Positions 17,301 to 24,092 of a stretch of DNA of 63,436 nucleotides are shown in pieces. The first letter of the stretch is position 1, and every line of letters begins with the position of its first letter. The stretch is from positions 1 to 63,436 of the forward strand of contig JAOJBS010000012.1 in the NCBI GenBank assembly GCA_028228615.1, in the 5' to 3' direction. The position numbers and the translations under genes are program-made. The notes under the pieces were generated by a model. The model searched no databases and was not told where the DNA came from. It saw only the letters and a list, made by a program, of their open reading frames with translations. Source of the DNA: UBA4421 sp028228615 (GTDB lineage Bacteria > Pseudomonadota > Gammaproteobacteria > Pseudomonadales > Azotimanducaceae).

Positions 17301-18107
17301 ATGCCCACTACTGAAAAACCAACAACCGCTGCCGCTCAGCGCAAAAAGCCATTAGATTGGCGCGTGCGCTTTGGCCTTTTAGTGACGGCTGCGTGGATAT
17401 TTCTAGGTAGTTCCTATATCACCACGCAAATCGGCTGGGTGGCTTTTTCACGACTGCCCGCCGAGGAATTAGGCAGTTTCTTAGAGGGTGCCTTTGCACC
17501 GCTGGCTTTTCTTTGGTTAGTTATCGGCTATTTTTTGCAGCAAAAAGAGCTAGAACAAAATACCGAGGCCCTGCATGCCCAAGCACTGCAAATAGGCCGC
17601 ACCGCAGAACAAGCCATTATTCAGTCAGAAAATTTAGCCGCTAGCGAACTGCACGCAAGACAAGAAGCGTTTTTGCAAATAGCGCAATTGGTACGCGCCC
17701 AACTTGGCGCCATAGCCGGACTACTTTACACCTCAAGCCAAGGCGACTCTGGAGACGGCACCATAAGCCCAGTTGAAATGACTCAACTCTTCTCGGAGCA
17801 GAGTAATGGCGACCTAGACCTCTTCACTCGAAGACTTATACAAGCCATTATCCTAGAAGAAGACGAGAGCGAGCGATTCGCACTATTTTATGGCACTGCC
17901 ATTCGTGCGCGACACAGCAACCACTTTCTATTCGCCTTTGAACGACTGATGAAAAACGTAAAAGAGGTAGACCCTCAAGGCATGCTGGAAGATGCACTCA
18001 CCAGCAGCGCCAATGGGTTACTCTACGTACGCATGAAAGGCTACCAAGCCAAAGCGCCAGAAGAATGGTCAGACCATCATAAAACCGGAATTCAGATCAA
18101 TATTTAG
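17301..18107 (+). CDS. membrane protein with two TM helices and coiled coil, unknown function
   Basis: 268-aa protein. There are two transmembrane helices, at about residues 25-45 (FGLLVTAAWIFLGSSY) and 65-85 (FAPLAFLWLVIGYF). They are followed by a long amphipathic helix (QQKELEQNTEALHAQALQIG), a probable coiled coil, and a soluble C-terminal domain rich in Phe and acidic residues. No enzymatic motif is seen. It lies between a small membrane protein and a secreted metallo-hydrolase with gaps of 28 and 10 bp, so it is probably co-transcribed with both. Function unknown. Confidence 0.75.
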   Translation: MPTTEKPTTAAAQRKKPLDWRVRFGLLVTAAWIFLGSSYITTQIGWVAFSRLPAEELGSFLEGAFAPLAFLWLVIGYFLQQKELEQNTEALHAQALQIGRTAEQAIIQSENLAASELHARQEAFLQIAQLVRAQLGAIAGLLYTSSQGDSGDGTISPVEMTQLFSEQSNGDLDLFTRRLIQAIILEEDESERFALFYGTAIRARHSNHFLFAFERLMKNVKEVDPQGMLEDALTSSANGLLYVRMKGYQAKAPEEWSDHHKTGIQINI

Positions 18108-18117
18108 GACATTAACT

Positions 18118-18984
18118 ATGCACATCTCGATTAAGACCCTACTGATTCTCATGGGCACAACCATCTTAAGTATCAGCAACCTCTGGGCCGCAGACAGATT
18201 TGCCGGCGTTGAAATAAAAGCCCAATTAGTCAGTGGAAGCGTTCATATGCTCACCGGCTCAGGCGGTAATATCGGCGTATCCATTGGCACAGACGGCACG
18301 CTCATTATTGACGATCAATTCGCGCCACTGGCAGAAAAAATACAAAACGCATTAACCAAATTGGGCGGCGACCGACCCAGACTGATATTAAATACCCACT
18401 TCCACGGCGACCATACCGGCAGCAATCCAAGTTTCGGCAACAGTGGCGCCATCATTGCCCATGACAACGTACGCGTGCGGCTAGCAAACCAAGACGGTTT
18501 TGCACCCAGTGGTTTACCCGTAGTCACCTTTGCCCAGCAGCTGACTGTGCATTTCAACGGCGACGAACTGGCCCTCATTCACCTGCCCAATGGTCACACC
18601 GACGGCGACAGTGTGGTGTGGTTCGAACAAGCCAACGTCATTCACATGGGCGACCATTTCTTTAATGGCGCGTTCCCCTACATAGACATCGGCAGCGGCG
18701 GTAGCGTAAGCGGCGTGATTCGCAACCTTGAGCAAGTGATTCAAATGGTGCCAGCAGACATCAAAATTATTCCCGGCCACGGCCCAATGGCCAACATTGC
18801 TGACCTAAGTAAGAGCCTAGCCACCATTAAGGCAACACAAAAAATCATTCAGCAAGGTGTAGATGCAGGATTGTCTGACAGCAAAATAGAAGCAAAGCTC
18901 AGCGACTACGCAAGTTGGGGCAAAGGCTTTATCAACACATCACGCTGGATCAGCATTATCAAAAGCGATCTAGAAAATAACTAA
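18118..18984 (+). CDS. secreted metallo-beta-lactamase-fold hydrolase
   Basis: 288-aa MBL-fold enzyme with an N-terminal signal peptide (hydrophobic stretch TLLILMGTTILSISNLWA, cleavage near AWAAD-type site around residue 25), hence periplasmic. The zinc motif HxHxDH reads HFHGDH (about residue 94); further ligands are in LIHLPNGHTDGD, MGDHFF and PGHGP. The class B3/quorum-quenching-like subfamily includes many non-lactamase hydrolases, so antibiotic resistance should not be assumed. It lies 10 bp after the coiled-coil membrane protein and 23 bp before the PdxH-like gene. Confidence 0.87.
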   Translation: MHISIKTLLILMGTTILSISNLWAADRFAGVEIKAQLVSGSVHMLTGSGGNIGVSIGTDGTLIIDDQFAPLAEKIQNALTKLGGDRPRLILNTHFHGDHTGSNPSFGNSGAIIAHDNVRVRLANQDGFAPSGLPVVTFAQQLTVHFNGDELALIHLPNGHTDGDSVVWFEQANVIHMGDHFFNGAFPYIDIGSGGSVSGVIRNLEQVIQMVPADIKIIPGHGPMANIADLSKSLATIKATQKIIQQGVDAGLSDSKIEAKLSDYASWGKGFINTSRWISIIKSDLENN

Positions 18985-19007
18985 AAAAGCCAGATAAGAA
19001 AAATAAT

Positions 19008-19613
19008 ATGCAAGATCCGTTAGCGCTATTCCACGCAGAGCGCCAATTAGCGCGAGATGCCGGCGACCCAATGGCACACGTCTGTGTGCTGGCAACAGTA
19101 GATCAGCAAGGTCGCCCGCAGGCGCGCACATTGGTGCTAAGGAATGTCGACCACAACGGTTCACCGCGACTGGCGCTGTTTATAAATGCTAATAGTCCAA
19201 AGTGGGCGGAGCTGGCCAATAGCAACAGCGCCTGCGTTCAGGTGTACTGGCCAAGTGTAGAGTTGCAGTACCGAATGCAAGTGCAAACTGAAGCGTTAGA
19301 TCCGAAAGTGGTCGCCGCAAGCTGGCAGTCCAGACCGGACGCACCAAAAAAGATGGATTGGCTATATCAACAACAAGCCCAAAGCACAGCGGTTGGTGAC
19401 AGAGCACAATTACTCAAACAGTTAGATCAACTAGCAACCCCAGAATCACTGGTGGCGCCAGAGGCGGCGAAAGGACTACTTATTCAAGTAACGGAAATAG
19501 AACGATTAGATTTGACCCAAAGTAACGGGGTACATGACCGCACGTTGTACACGCAGCGTCAGGAAGGACAGGAAGGCCAAGGCGAGTGGCACAACCAAAC
19601 CTTAGTGCCTTAG
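19008..19613 (+). CDS. pdxH: pyridoxamine 5'-phosphate oxidase (PdxH-like)
   Basis: 201-aa FMN-binding split-barrel protein. The N-terminal LATVDQQGRPQARTLVLRNVD is the conserved PNPOx substrate/FMN region, followed by LFINANSPKWAELANSN (where classical PdxH has a similar YTN-SRK segment), YWPSVELQYRMQ and a C-terminal VHDRTLYTQR in place of the usual RLHDR. The enzyme would oxidise pyridoxine/pyridoxamine phosphate to PLP. The C-terminal dimerisation part is shorter and less exact than in E. coli PdxH, so another oxidase or reductase of the same fold is possible. Confidence 0.75.
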   Translation: MQDPLALFHAERQLARDAGDPMAHVCVLATVDQQGRPQARTLVLRNVDHNGSPRLALFINANSPKWAELANSNSACVQVYWPSVELQYRMQVQTEALDPKVVAASWQSRPDAPKKMDWLYQQQAQSTAVGDRAQLLKQLDQLATPESLVAPEAAKGLLIQVTEIERLDLTQSNGVHDRTLYTQRQEGQEGQGEWHNQTLVP

Positions 19614-19625
19614 TTCTCTGATGCA

Positions 19626-19681
19626 TTAGTTCCTTAGTTCCTTAGTTCCTTAGTTCCTTAGTTCCTTAGTTCCTTAGTTCC
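19626..19681. repeat. 8-bp tandem repeat, TTAGTTCC x7
   Basis: Seven perfect head-to-tail copies of TTAGTTCC lie in the 3' intergenic region between the convergent PdxH-like and metR genes, starting 13 bases after the pdxH stop. Perfect copies suggest recent expansion and variable copy number. Every unit contains an in-register TAG. Confidence 0.95.
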
Positions 19682-19764
19682 TCAGAGCATTAGGTCAAAG
19701 CAAAGCCAAGAGCGGTAAGACCAGTGACGCTCACGCCGCTACAAAATTAGAGCTAAACCTATCT

Positions 19765-20706
19765 CTAAAACTTGAGGTCATCTAGCTCGGCAGTAACAAT
19801 GCCTCTAAGGTTGCTAAAACAAGTCTTCTTCGCAATCTCAACAAACCCTGCAATAAACGGGGCATCGGCCTGGTCGGCGCGCACAGCACCATAAAGCGTA
19901 GGCCAAACACCCTCCTCGCCTAGAGAGCGCACCTCAATATAGTCATTCTCTAAATATTCGTGCAAAGCCCAATTCGGCAAACACGCCACACCACGACCGC
20001 TGGCCACCAACTGAATGATCATAGTAGTTAACTCCGCATGCCGAACACGCTGAGGCTCTACACCCGCCAAATCCAAAAAGCTGGTAAACAAGTCTAGCCG
20101 GTCGCGGTCAACCGGATAAGAAATAACCACCTCTTCAGCAAGGTCACTGGGCTCAACCCAAGGCTTTTGACCAAGCGGGTGACCCTTAGCCACAGCCAAC
20201 TGCGCCTCATAACTAAACAAAGGAAAATAGTGAATACCCGGTTCGTTAACCGGATCTGCGGTAATGACCAAATCTAAGTCACCCCGAGCCAGCGCAGGCA
20301 AAGGGGCAAAATGAAAACCGCTGGCAATATCTAGCTCAACATCGGACCAGTCATCTCGATAAGAGTCGATGGCAGGCAGCAGCCACTCAAAGCAACTGTG
20401 GCACTCAATAGCCATAAAAATACGCCCGGACTCACCGCCAGCCAACCGCTGCAAATCTAGCTCGGCGCTGTGCACACGAGGCAGCACCTCATCGGCCAGC
20501 TTAAGCAACCGATTACCCGCACTGGCAAAGCGCACAGGGCGTGTTTTACGCACAAACAAGGCGCAGCCAATCCGAGTTTCTAACTCTTTAATCTGATGAG
20601 ACAAAGCCGACGGCGTTAAATAAACCCGCTCCGCCGCCTCCACCAAACTACCGGTATCACGCAAAGCCACCAAAGTGCGCAGATGGCGCATTTCAACTTG
20701 AGACAT
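19765..20706 (-). CDS. metR: LysR-family regulator, MetR-like
   Basis: 313-aa LysR-type activator. Residues 1-60 form the winged helix-turn-helix (HLRTLVALRDTGSLVEAAERV, TPSALSHQIKELE) and the rest is the effector domain. Wording such as CHSCFEWLLPAIDSYRDDW, DLVITADPV and VACLPNWALHEY matches MetR, the homocysteine-responsive activator of metE/metH-type genes. No methionine gene lies next to it; the nearest window gene of sulfur amino-acid metabolism is at 36.6-37.8 kb. A TGAA-N5-CTCA sequence overlapping its start (20706-20718) is one base off the TGAA-N5-TTCA MetR box and could mean autoregulation; this is a guess. Confidence 0.82.
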   Translation of the reverse strand: MSQVEMRHLRTLVALRDTGSLVEAAERVYLTPSALSHQIKELETRIGCALFVRKTRPVRFASAGNRLLKLADEVLPRVHSAELDLQRLAGGESGRIFMAIECHSCFEWLLPAIDSYRDDWSDVELDIASGFHFAPLPALARGDLDLVITADPVNEPGIHYFPLFSYEAQLAVAKGHPLGQKPWVEPSDLAEEVVISYPVDRDRLDLFTSFLDLAGVEPQRVRHAELTTMIIQLVASGRGVACLPNWALHEYLENDYIEVRSLGEEGVWPTLYGAVRADQADAPFIAGFVEIAKKTCFSNLRGIVTAELDDLKF

Positions 20707-21083
20707 GAATGTTGCTCACTATTAGAGTTTTGTAAACGCATAGTATTCATGTTCTAAGGCGAAGTCACGGCTTCATACAAAATGCGAGCTACAAAAAGCG
20801 ACGAAGCAAACAACAAGACCACGGAGTATTAACGAGGGCGTAATCTTTCAGCAAAACCCACTCGTCACAGTAGTACCCAACCAGCCAGCCCTCCCAACTC
20901 GGAAACCCGGAAACCCGGAAACCAGCCGACAAACCAACGAACTAACAGCTAGGTGGTAGCAAAATCGAGACAGGCTGTCGCATATCTGTTTAGTTAGTTT
21001 TGTAAGATCTAACCTTGGCTTTTTTATGAAACATCTTTGAGCCATTGGTAGCACGTCTAAATTATTAGTAGGGTGAAGCATTC
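20707..21083. other. intergenic region, metR to symporter remnant
   Basis: 377 bp without a credible gene. It should contain the metR promoter. At 20901-20923 it holds almost three copies of an 8-bp unit, GGAAACCC. Small open frames here have no family resemblance, coding bias or ribosome site, and I do not call them. Confidence 0.6.
20901..20923. repeat. 8-bp tandem repeat, GGAAACCC x2.9
   Basis: Two full copies plus seven bases of a third copy of GGAAACCC, in the intergenic region upstream of metR. It is the third 8-bp-unit tandem repeat in the window. Confidence 0.85.
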
Positions 21084-21173
21084 ATGGATATTTATACGGC
21101 TACGATAATTATTAGCATCGTAATCTTCGTTGCTATTGGGAATTATTCTGGCCGATCAGTTAAAGAACTTGAT
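21084..21173 (+). pseudogene. 5' remnant of a sodium:solute symporter (SSS) gene
   Basis: Thirty codons from the ATG at 21084 (AGGGTGA upstream). They read as the N-terminus of an SSS-family symporter: a hydrophobic first helix TATIIISIVIFVAIGNY followed by SGRSVKELD, which resembles the family start in which helix 1 is followed by GNYxGRxVKxLDDYFVAGR. Homology stops abruptly after the Asp codon at 21171-21173. The frame continues for 25 unrelated residues to a stop at 21249-21251. From about 21173 the DNA instead matches the 3' end of csy3 in another frame. This is read as a deletion junction. The symporter call rests on only 30 residues. Confidence 0.55.
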
Positions 21174-21226
21174 GTACGGCGGTTCTTATACGTGGCGGTG
21201 TATTCGGAAAAGGCGGTAAGGAGTAA
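21173..21226 (+). pseudogene. 3' remnant of csy3 (cas7f), type I-F Cascade backbone
   Basis: The last 17 codons before the TAA at 21224-21226 read AVLIRGGVFGKGGKE at their end. Pseudomonas aeruginosa Csy3 ends in ANLIRGGVFG plus a short charged tail, so this is the C-terminus of a Cas7f backbone protein. It lies directly in front of cas6f, which is the normal csy3-csy4 order, with the cas6f ribosome site inside its final codons. Everything upstream of these codons is missing and replaced by the symporter remnant. The match is short but its position makes it convincing. Confidence 0.72.
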
Positions 21227-21229
21227 TTT

Positions 21230-21793
21230 ATTAACAGTTATTTCGATTTAGAAGCGATACCCAATCCACAAATCGCCCAAGTAGATGTGGTCGCCCAACT
21301 AATGCAGCAAACTCACGCCCTATTGCCTCAATATTTGGGGCGGGTTGGACTGAGCTTCCCAGAATATCGAGCGCAAAAAACTTTGGGCAAAACCATCCGC
21401 TTTTTTGGTAACGACAAAGACCTTAGACATTTGCAAAGCAGCATAGCGGCCAATCCAAAATTTTCGAACTATTGCGTAGTTGGCGAAGTACAACATACCC
21501 CAGAAGAACCTGAAGCCTACGCGTGCTTTGCCCGCGTTCAACCCAAGGGCAACAGCAAGTTACAAAGGTTAAAAAAGCGGCACCAAGCCAGAGGAACTTG
21601 GACCGATGAACTTGAGCAAGAAATACAATCCAAATATTCAGCCAATCTAAAATTGCCTCACGTTAATCTGCGCAGTATGAGCAACGGCCAAAAATTCATT
21701 TTATTCGTACAAAAAGAAAAAAAACCACTACCTGTCGAAGGACTATTCAGTTCCTACGGTCTTAGTAATACCGCCACAGTACCGTGGTTTTAG
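21230..21793 (+). CDS. cas6f: CRISPR type I-F endoribonuclease Cas6f (Csy4), ATT start
   Basis: 187-aa Cas6f that would cut the I-F repeat RNA 3' of its hairpin. Numbered from the ATT at 21230, the catalytic His falls at residue 29 (MQQTHALL), the same number as His29 of P. aeruginosa Csy4. The serine in VNLRSMSNGQ, the Arg-rich RNA helix RLKKRHQARG, the RVQPKGN strand and the terminal YGLSNTATVPWF with the catalytic Tyr are all present. AAGGAG at 21218-21223, six bases before the ATT, supports initiation there. A GTG at 21287 would remove 19 residues and has no ribosome site. The start codon is thus either a rare AUU or a mutated ATG. Cas6f normally works inside the Csy complex, which is absent here. 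Confidence 0.88.
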   Translation: MNSYFDLEAIPNPQIAQVDVVAQLMQQTHALLPQYLGRVGLSFPEYRAQKTLGKTIRFFGNDKDLRHLQSSIAANPKFSNYCVVGEVQHTPEEPEAYACFARVQPKGNSKLQRLKKRHQARGTWTDELEQEIQSKYSANLKLPHVNLRSMSNGQKFILFVQKEKKPLPVEGLFSSYGLSNTATVPWF

Positions 21794-22056
21794 CCCAGCA
21801 AATTTCCACAAAATGGCGCCGGGCTTAGCCCTAATTAGCTGGCTGAGGCGGCAACACCCGAGAGAATCCATATAGCTTCGCTACAAACATACTAGGTAGC
21901 CCGAGCCTCCTTCCGACACCAAAACACCTAAAAAATAATCCCCTACAAAATATTCATATAAAACAGTTACTTACGGAAGCGTATTATTTCATTGGTAAAA
22001 ACGAAAAAAACCACCCAACTTATTGATTTAGAATGAATTAGTATGCAATTTCTACA
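21794..22056 (+). promoter_or_regulatory. probable leader of CRISPR array 1
   Basis: 263 bp between cas6f and the first repeat. The last ~120 bp are AT-rich with A-tracts, as in I-F leaders, and include a perfect IHF consensus 28 bp before repeat 1. No gene is visible. Confidence 0.6.
22016..22028 (-). promoter_or_regulatory. IHF consensus site in leader 1
   Basis: Reads CAACTTATTGATT on the plus strand, i.e. an exact WATCAANNNNTTR on the minus strand, 28 bp upstream of the first repeat. IHF bends I-E and I-F leaders for spacer integration, so the position is meaningful, although the consensus is short. Confidence 0.55.
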
Positions 22057-22144
22057 GTTCACTGCCGCATAGGCAGCTAAGAAACCCTCTGCAACAGCAC
22101 CTGTGCTCGAATAAGTGTTCACTGCCGCACAGGCAGCTTAGAAA
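22057..22144 (+). CRISPR. type I-F CRISPR array 1 (two repeats, one spacer)
   Basis: Two 28-bp repeats at 22057-22084 and 22117-22144 flank one 32-bp spacer (22085-22116), the exact I-F geometry. Both start GTTCACTGCC and contain the CTGCC/GGCAG stem. Repeat 1 has loop GCATA and ends CTAAGAAA; repeat 2 has loop GCACA and ends CTTAGAAA, like all repeats of array 2. Direction is the same as cas6f. No further repeat follows repeat 2; the DNA runs directly into the tail of a second cas6f. Confidence 0.93.
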
Positions 22145-22220
22145 CGACCAGGCAAAGTCTATCGCTGGTGAGTTTGACCAGTTTGCTCTTTCCAAAACCG
22201 CCACTGTGCCTTGGTTTTAG
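22145..22220 (+). pseudogene. 3' remnant of a second, divergent cas6f
   Basis: Immediately after repeat 2 an open frame ends in GEFDQFALSKTATVPWF and a TAG at 22218-22220. This is the signature C-terminus of Cas6f, including the terminal TATVPWF seen in the complete copy. About 24 codons remain. Its DNA differs at many positions from the complete cas6f end, so it comes from a different, diverged I-F locus and not from a recent duplication. The rest of the gene is missing. Confidence 0.75.
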
Positions 22221-22335
22221 CTTGCTAATCCTCGCCATAAGACTTCTAAATATCTGAATAATCGACAAAACAAGATTGTAAAATATCATATTCGACGTTA
22301 GGCTCGAAAATAACGCCCATTTGATAACGCAACTC

Positions 22336-23733
22336 ATGGCCAATTTATTACATCGAAAAGAGCTTGCTGGCCTTCAATCATGGCTGGCACGTCCCAAGCG
22401 TAAACCCTTGGTCATTCGCGGTGCGCGCCAGGTGGGCAAATCTACTTTGGTGCGGCAGTTGGCGGCAGAGTCTGGTTTGGCTTTGGTTGAGATCAATTTC
22501 GAGCGTAACCCTGAATATAAGGAGGCGTTTGCCTCTAACAACCCAAATGAAATAACAGCAATATTGGGGTTATTAACAGGTAGCCAAATTGAAGCGGGCA
22601 AAACAATTTTGTTTTTTGACGAGATCCAAGCCGCGCCAGAGGCATTACCTTCCTTGCGTTATTTTTATGAGGAGATGCAAGCTCTTGCTGTAATCGCCGC
22701 GGGGTCATTACTTGAATTTACTTTGGCCGATGCACAATTTTCTATGCCTGTCGGTCGGGTAGAGTATTTTCATCTTGGTGCAATGGGCTTTGCAGACTTT
22801 GCCCAAGCCCTTGGACAAGCTGGACTGGTAGATTACCTAAACAAACTCAGCGTCCACGATATTCAACAACAAACCCTACCTAACGCCATTCACCAAAAAT
22901 GTTTGTCGCTGCTTCGCCAGTATTGGGTTGTGGGTGGTATGCCAGAGGCCATTGCCGCTTTTGCAGCCGCGCAAGATTATGTGGAGGTGGCAAGAGTCCA
23001 GCAAAGTATTGTTGCCACTTATCGAGATGACTTTAATAAATACAGTAATGGCAAACGCAACGAGCTAGTAAGACTTGTGTTCGACCGCTTGCCGTCAATG
23101 GTTGGGCGTAAATTCAAATACGCAAATATAAGCCGCAACCATCGCAGCGCCGACATAGAAGCAGCCTTGCAGCAACTGTGCTTGGCACGGATTGCTACAA
23201 AAGTGCCGCATAGCTCCGCCAATGGCGTACCGCTTGGCGCAGAGTCCAATGGCAAGCATTTCAAAACGCTGTATCTCGATGTAGGCCTTCAATGCGCCGC
23301 GCTCAAACTAAACCTGTTAGATTTAGCAAAAGACGACCTAACCCTGGTAAATAATGGCGACGTGGCAGAACAGTTTATTGGCCAACAACTTCTATTTTCC
23401 GGACCAACGTTTCAAGAACCTGGCCTACACTACTGGGTGCGCGAAGCCAAAAGCGCCGCAGCCGAAGTGGACTACGTGCTTACTCAAGGCCAGCAAATAA
23501 TTCCGGTAGAAGTAAAAGCCGGCACATCGGGCACACTCAAATCACTACACCAATTTTTAACAGAAAAAGACAAATCCTTCGCACTACGCTTTAACGCCAG
23601 CACCCCAAGCCTGCTGGATGACAGAAAAAACCTCACCGATGGCAGAGTAGTAAACTACCAACTACTCTCATTACCGCTTTACATGGTAGAACAAACAGAA
23701 CGATTACTAACAGAATTAACCCAAGGTCAATGA
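22336..23733 (+). CDS. AAA ATPase with DUF4143 (COG1373 type)
   Basis: 465 aa. Residues 1 to about 170 form an AAA_14 P-loop domain: Walker A IRGARQVGKSTL (about residue 34), Walker B ILFFDEIQ and sensor-like IAAGSLLEF. After the YWVVGGMPEAI region, the C-terminal DUF4143 part ends in a PD-(D/E)xK-like core with EVDYVL followed by IIPVEVKAG (about residues 380-400). These proteins are widespread, often mobile, and of unknown function; defence or toxin-related roles have been suggested. It sits between the second cas6f remnant and CRISPR array 2. The ATG at 22336 has no strong ribosome site. Confidence 0.88.
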   Translation: MANLLHRKELAGLQSWLARPKRKPLVIRGARQVGKSTLVRQLAAESGLALVEINFERNPEYKEAFASNNPNEITAILGLLTGSQIEAGKTILFFDEIQAAPEALPSLRYFYEEMQALAVIAAGSLLEFTLADAQFSMPVGRVEYFHLGAMGFADFAQALGQAGLVDYLNKLSVHDIQQQTLPNAIHQKCLSLLRQYWVVGGMPEAIAAFAAAQDYVEVARVQQSIVATYRDDFNKYSNGKRNELVRLVFDRLPSMVGRKFKYANISRNHRSADIEAALQQLCLARIATKVPHSSANGVPLGAESNGKHFKTLYLDVGLQCAALKLNLLDLAKDDLTLVNNGDVAEQFIGQQLLFSGPTFQEPGLHYWVREAKSAAAEVDYVLTQGQQIIPVEVKAGTSGTLKSLHQFLTEKDKSFALRFNASTPSLLDDRKNLTDGRVVNYQLLSLPLYMVEQTERLLTELTQGQ

Positions 23734-23776
23734 CCCATTTAACCAAAGTTTTTGCTCTTCAAAAAATATATATAAT

Positions 23777-23789
23777 TATCAATAGGTTA
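23777..23789 (+). promoter_or_regulatory. IHF consensus site in leader 2
   Basis: TATCAATAGGTTA is an exact match to WATCAANNNNTTR, 83 bp before the first repeat of array 2. It lies in an AT-rich stretch (23754-23815) that looks like a CRISPR leader. Confidence 0.55.
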
Positions 23790-23871
23790 CAACTTAACCA
23801 AAAATAAGGGGTAAAACGACATTTTCCCCGCAAGGCCCTGTTGTATCTGCTTTTTGGCGCTTTATACTTCA

Positions 23872-24019
23872 GTTCACTGCCGCACAGGCAGCTTAGAAAT
23901 TTCTCAAGCACGCCCCTAAGCTGATCGAGCAGTTCACTGCCGCACAGGCAGCTTAGAAATTTCAATGATATCTTCAATCACTTCTTGGATGGTTCACTGC
24001 CGCACAGGCAGCTTAGAGT
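23872..24019 (+). CRISPR. type I-F CRISPR array 2 (three repeats, two spacers)
   Basis: 28-bp repeats at 23872-23899, 23932-23959 and 23992-24019 with 32-bp spacers at 23900-23931 and 23960-23991. The first two are identical to each other and to repeat 2 of array 1. The third departs only in its last two bases (GT for AA), marking the array end. Orientation is the same as array 1. Leader-like AT-rich DNA with an IHF site precedes it. Both spacers begin with TTTC. On the minus strand each spacer reads as an open frame, as expected for coding protospacers but not decisive. Confidence 0.95.
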
Positions 24020-24089
24020 TAGAAAACGCTCAGCGGAAATACGCGAAGAACGGCGCAACACAGCACTATTCGACATGCCGCTGTTCAAC
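24020..24089 (+). pseudogene. possible 3' remnant of an unknown gene at the array 2 end
   Basis: Directly after the degenerate last repeat an open frame ends RNTALFDMPLFN with a TAA at about 24087-24089. It has no start and cannot be assigned to a family. The abrupt join to the repeat suggests a second deletion boundary, but about 24 codons could be open by chance. Confidence 0.25.
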
Positions 24090-24092
24090 TAA

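Noticed and set aside
18118..18984. A beta-lactamase resistance gene
   Set aside because: The HFHGDH fold motif alone covers many hydrolases; nothing shows lactam specificity or mobile context.
20848..21081. A 77-codon minus-strand open frame upstream of the symporter remnant
   Set aside because: It spans the GGAAACCC repeat, has no ribosome site and resembles no family.
23759..23977. A minus-strand open frame reading through array 2 with repeated FLSCLCGSEL
   Set aside because: The repeated peptide is only the CRISPR repeat translated; it is not a repeat protein.
23900..23991. Array 2 spacers as self-targeting against genes in this window
   Set aside because: I saw no matching protospacer by eye in the window; only a genome and virus search could decide.
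21084..24019. A Tn7-like CRISPR-associated transposon (type I-F3), which also carries cas6f and mini-arrays
   Set aside because: No tnsA, tnsB, tnsC, tniQ or transposon ends are visible, and the csy3 tail before cas6f fits decay of an ordinary I-F1 locus.
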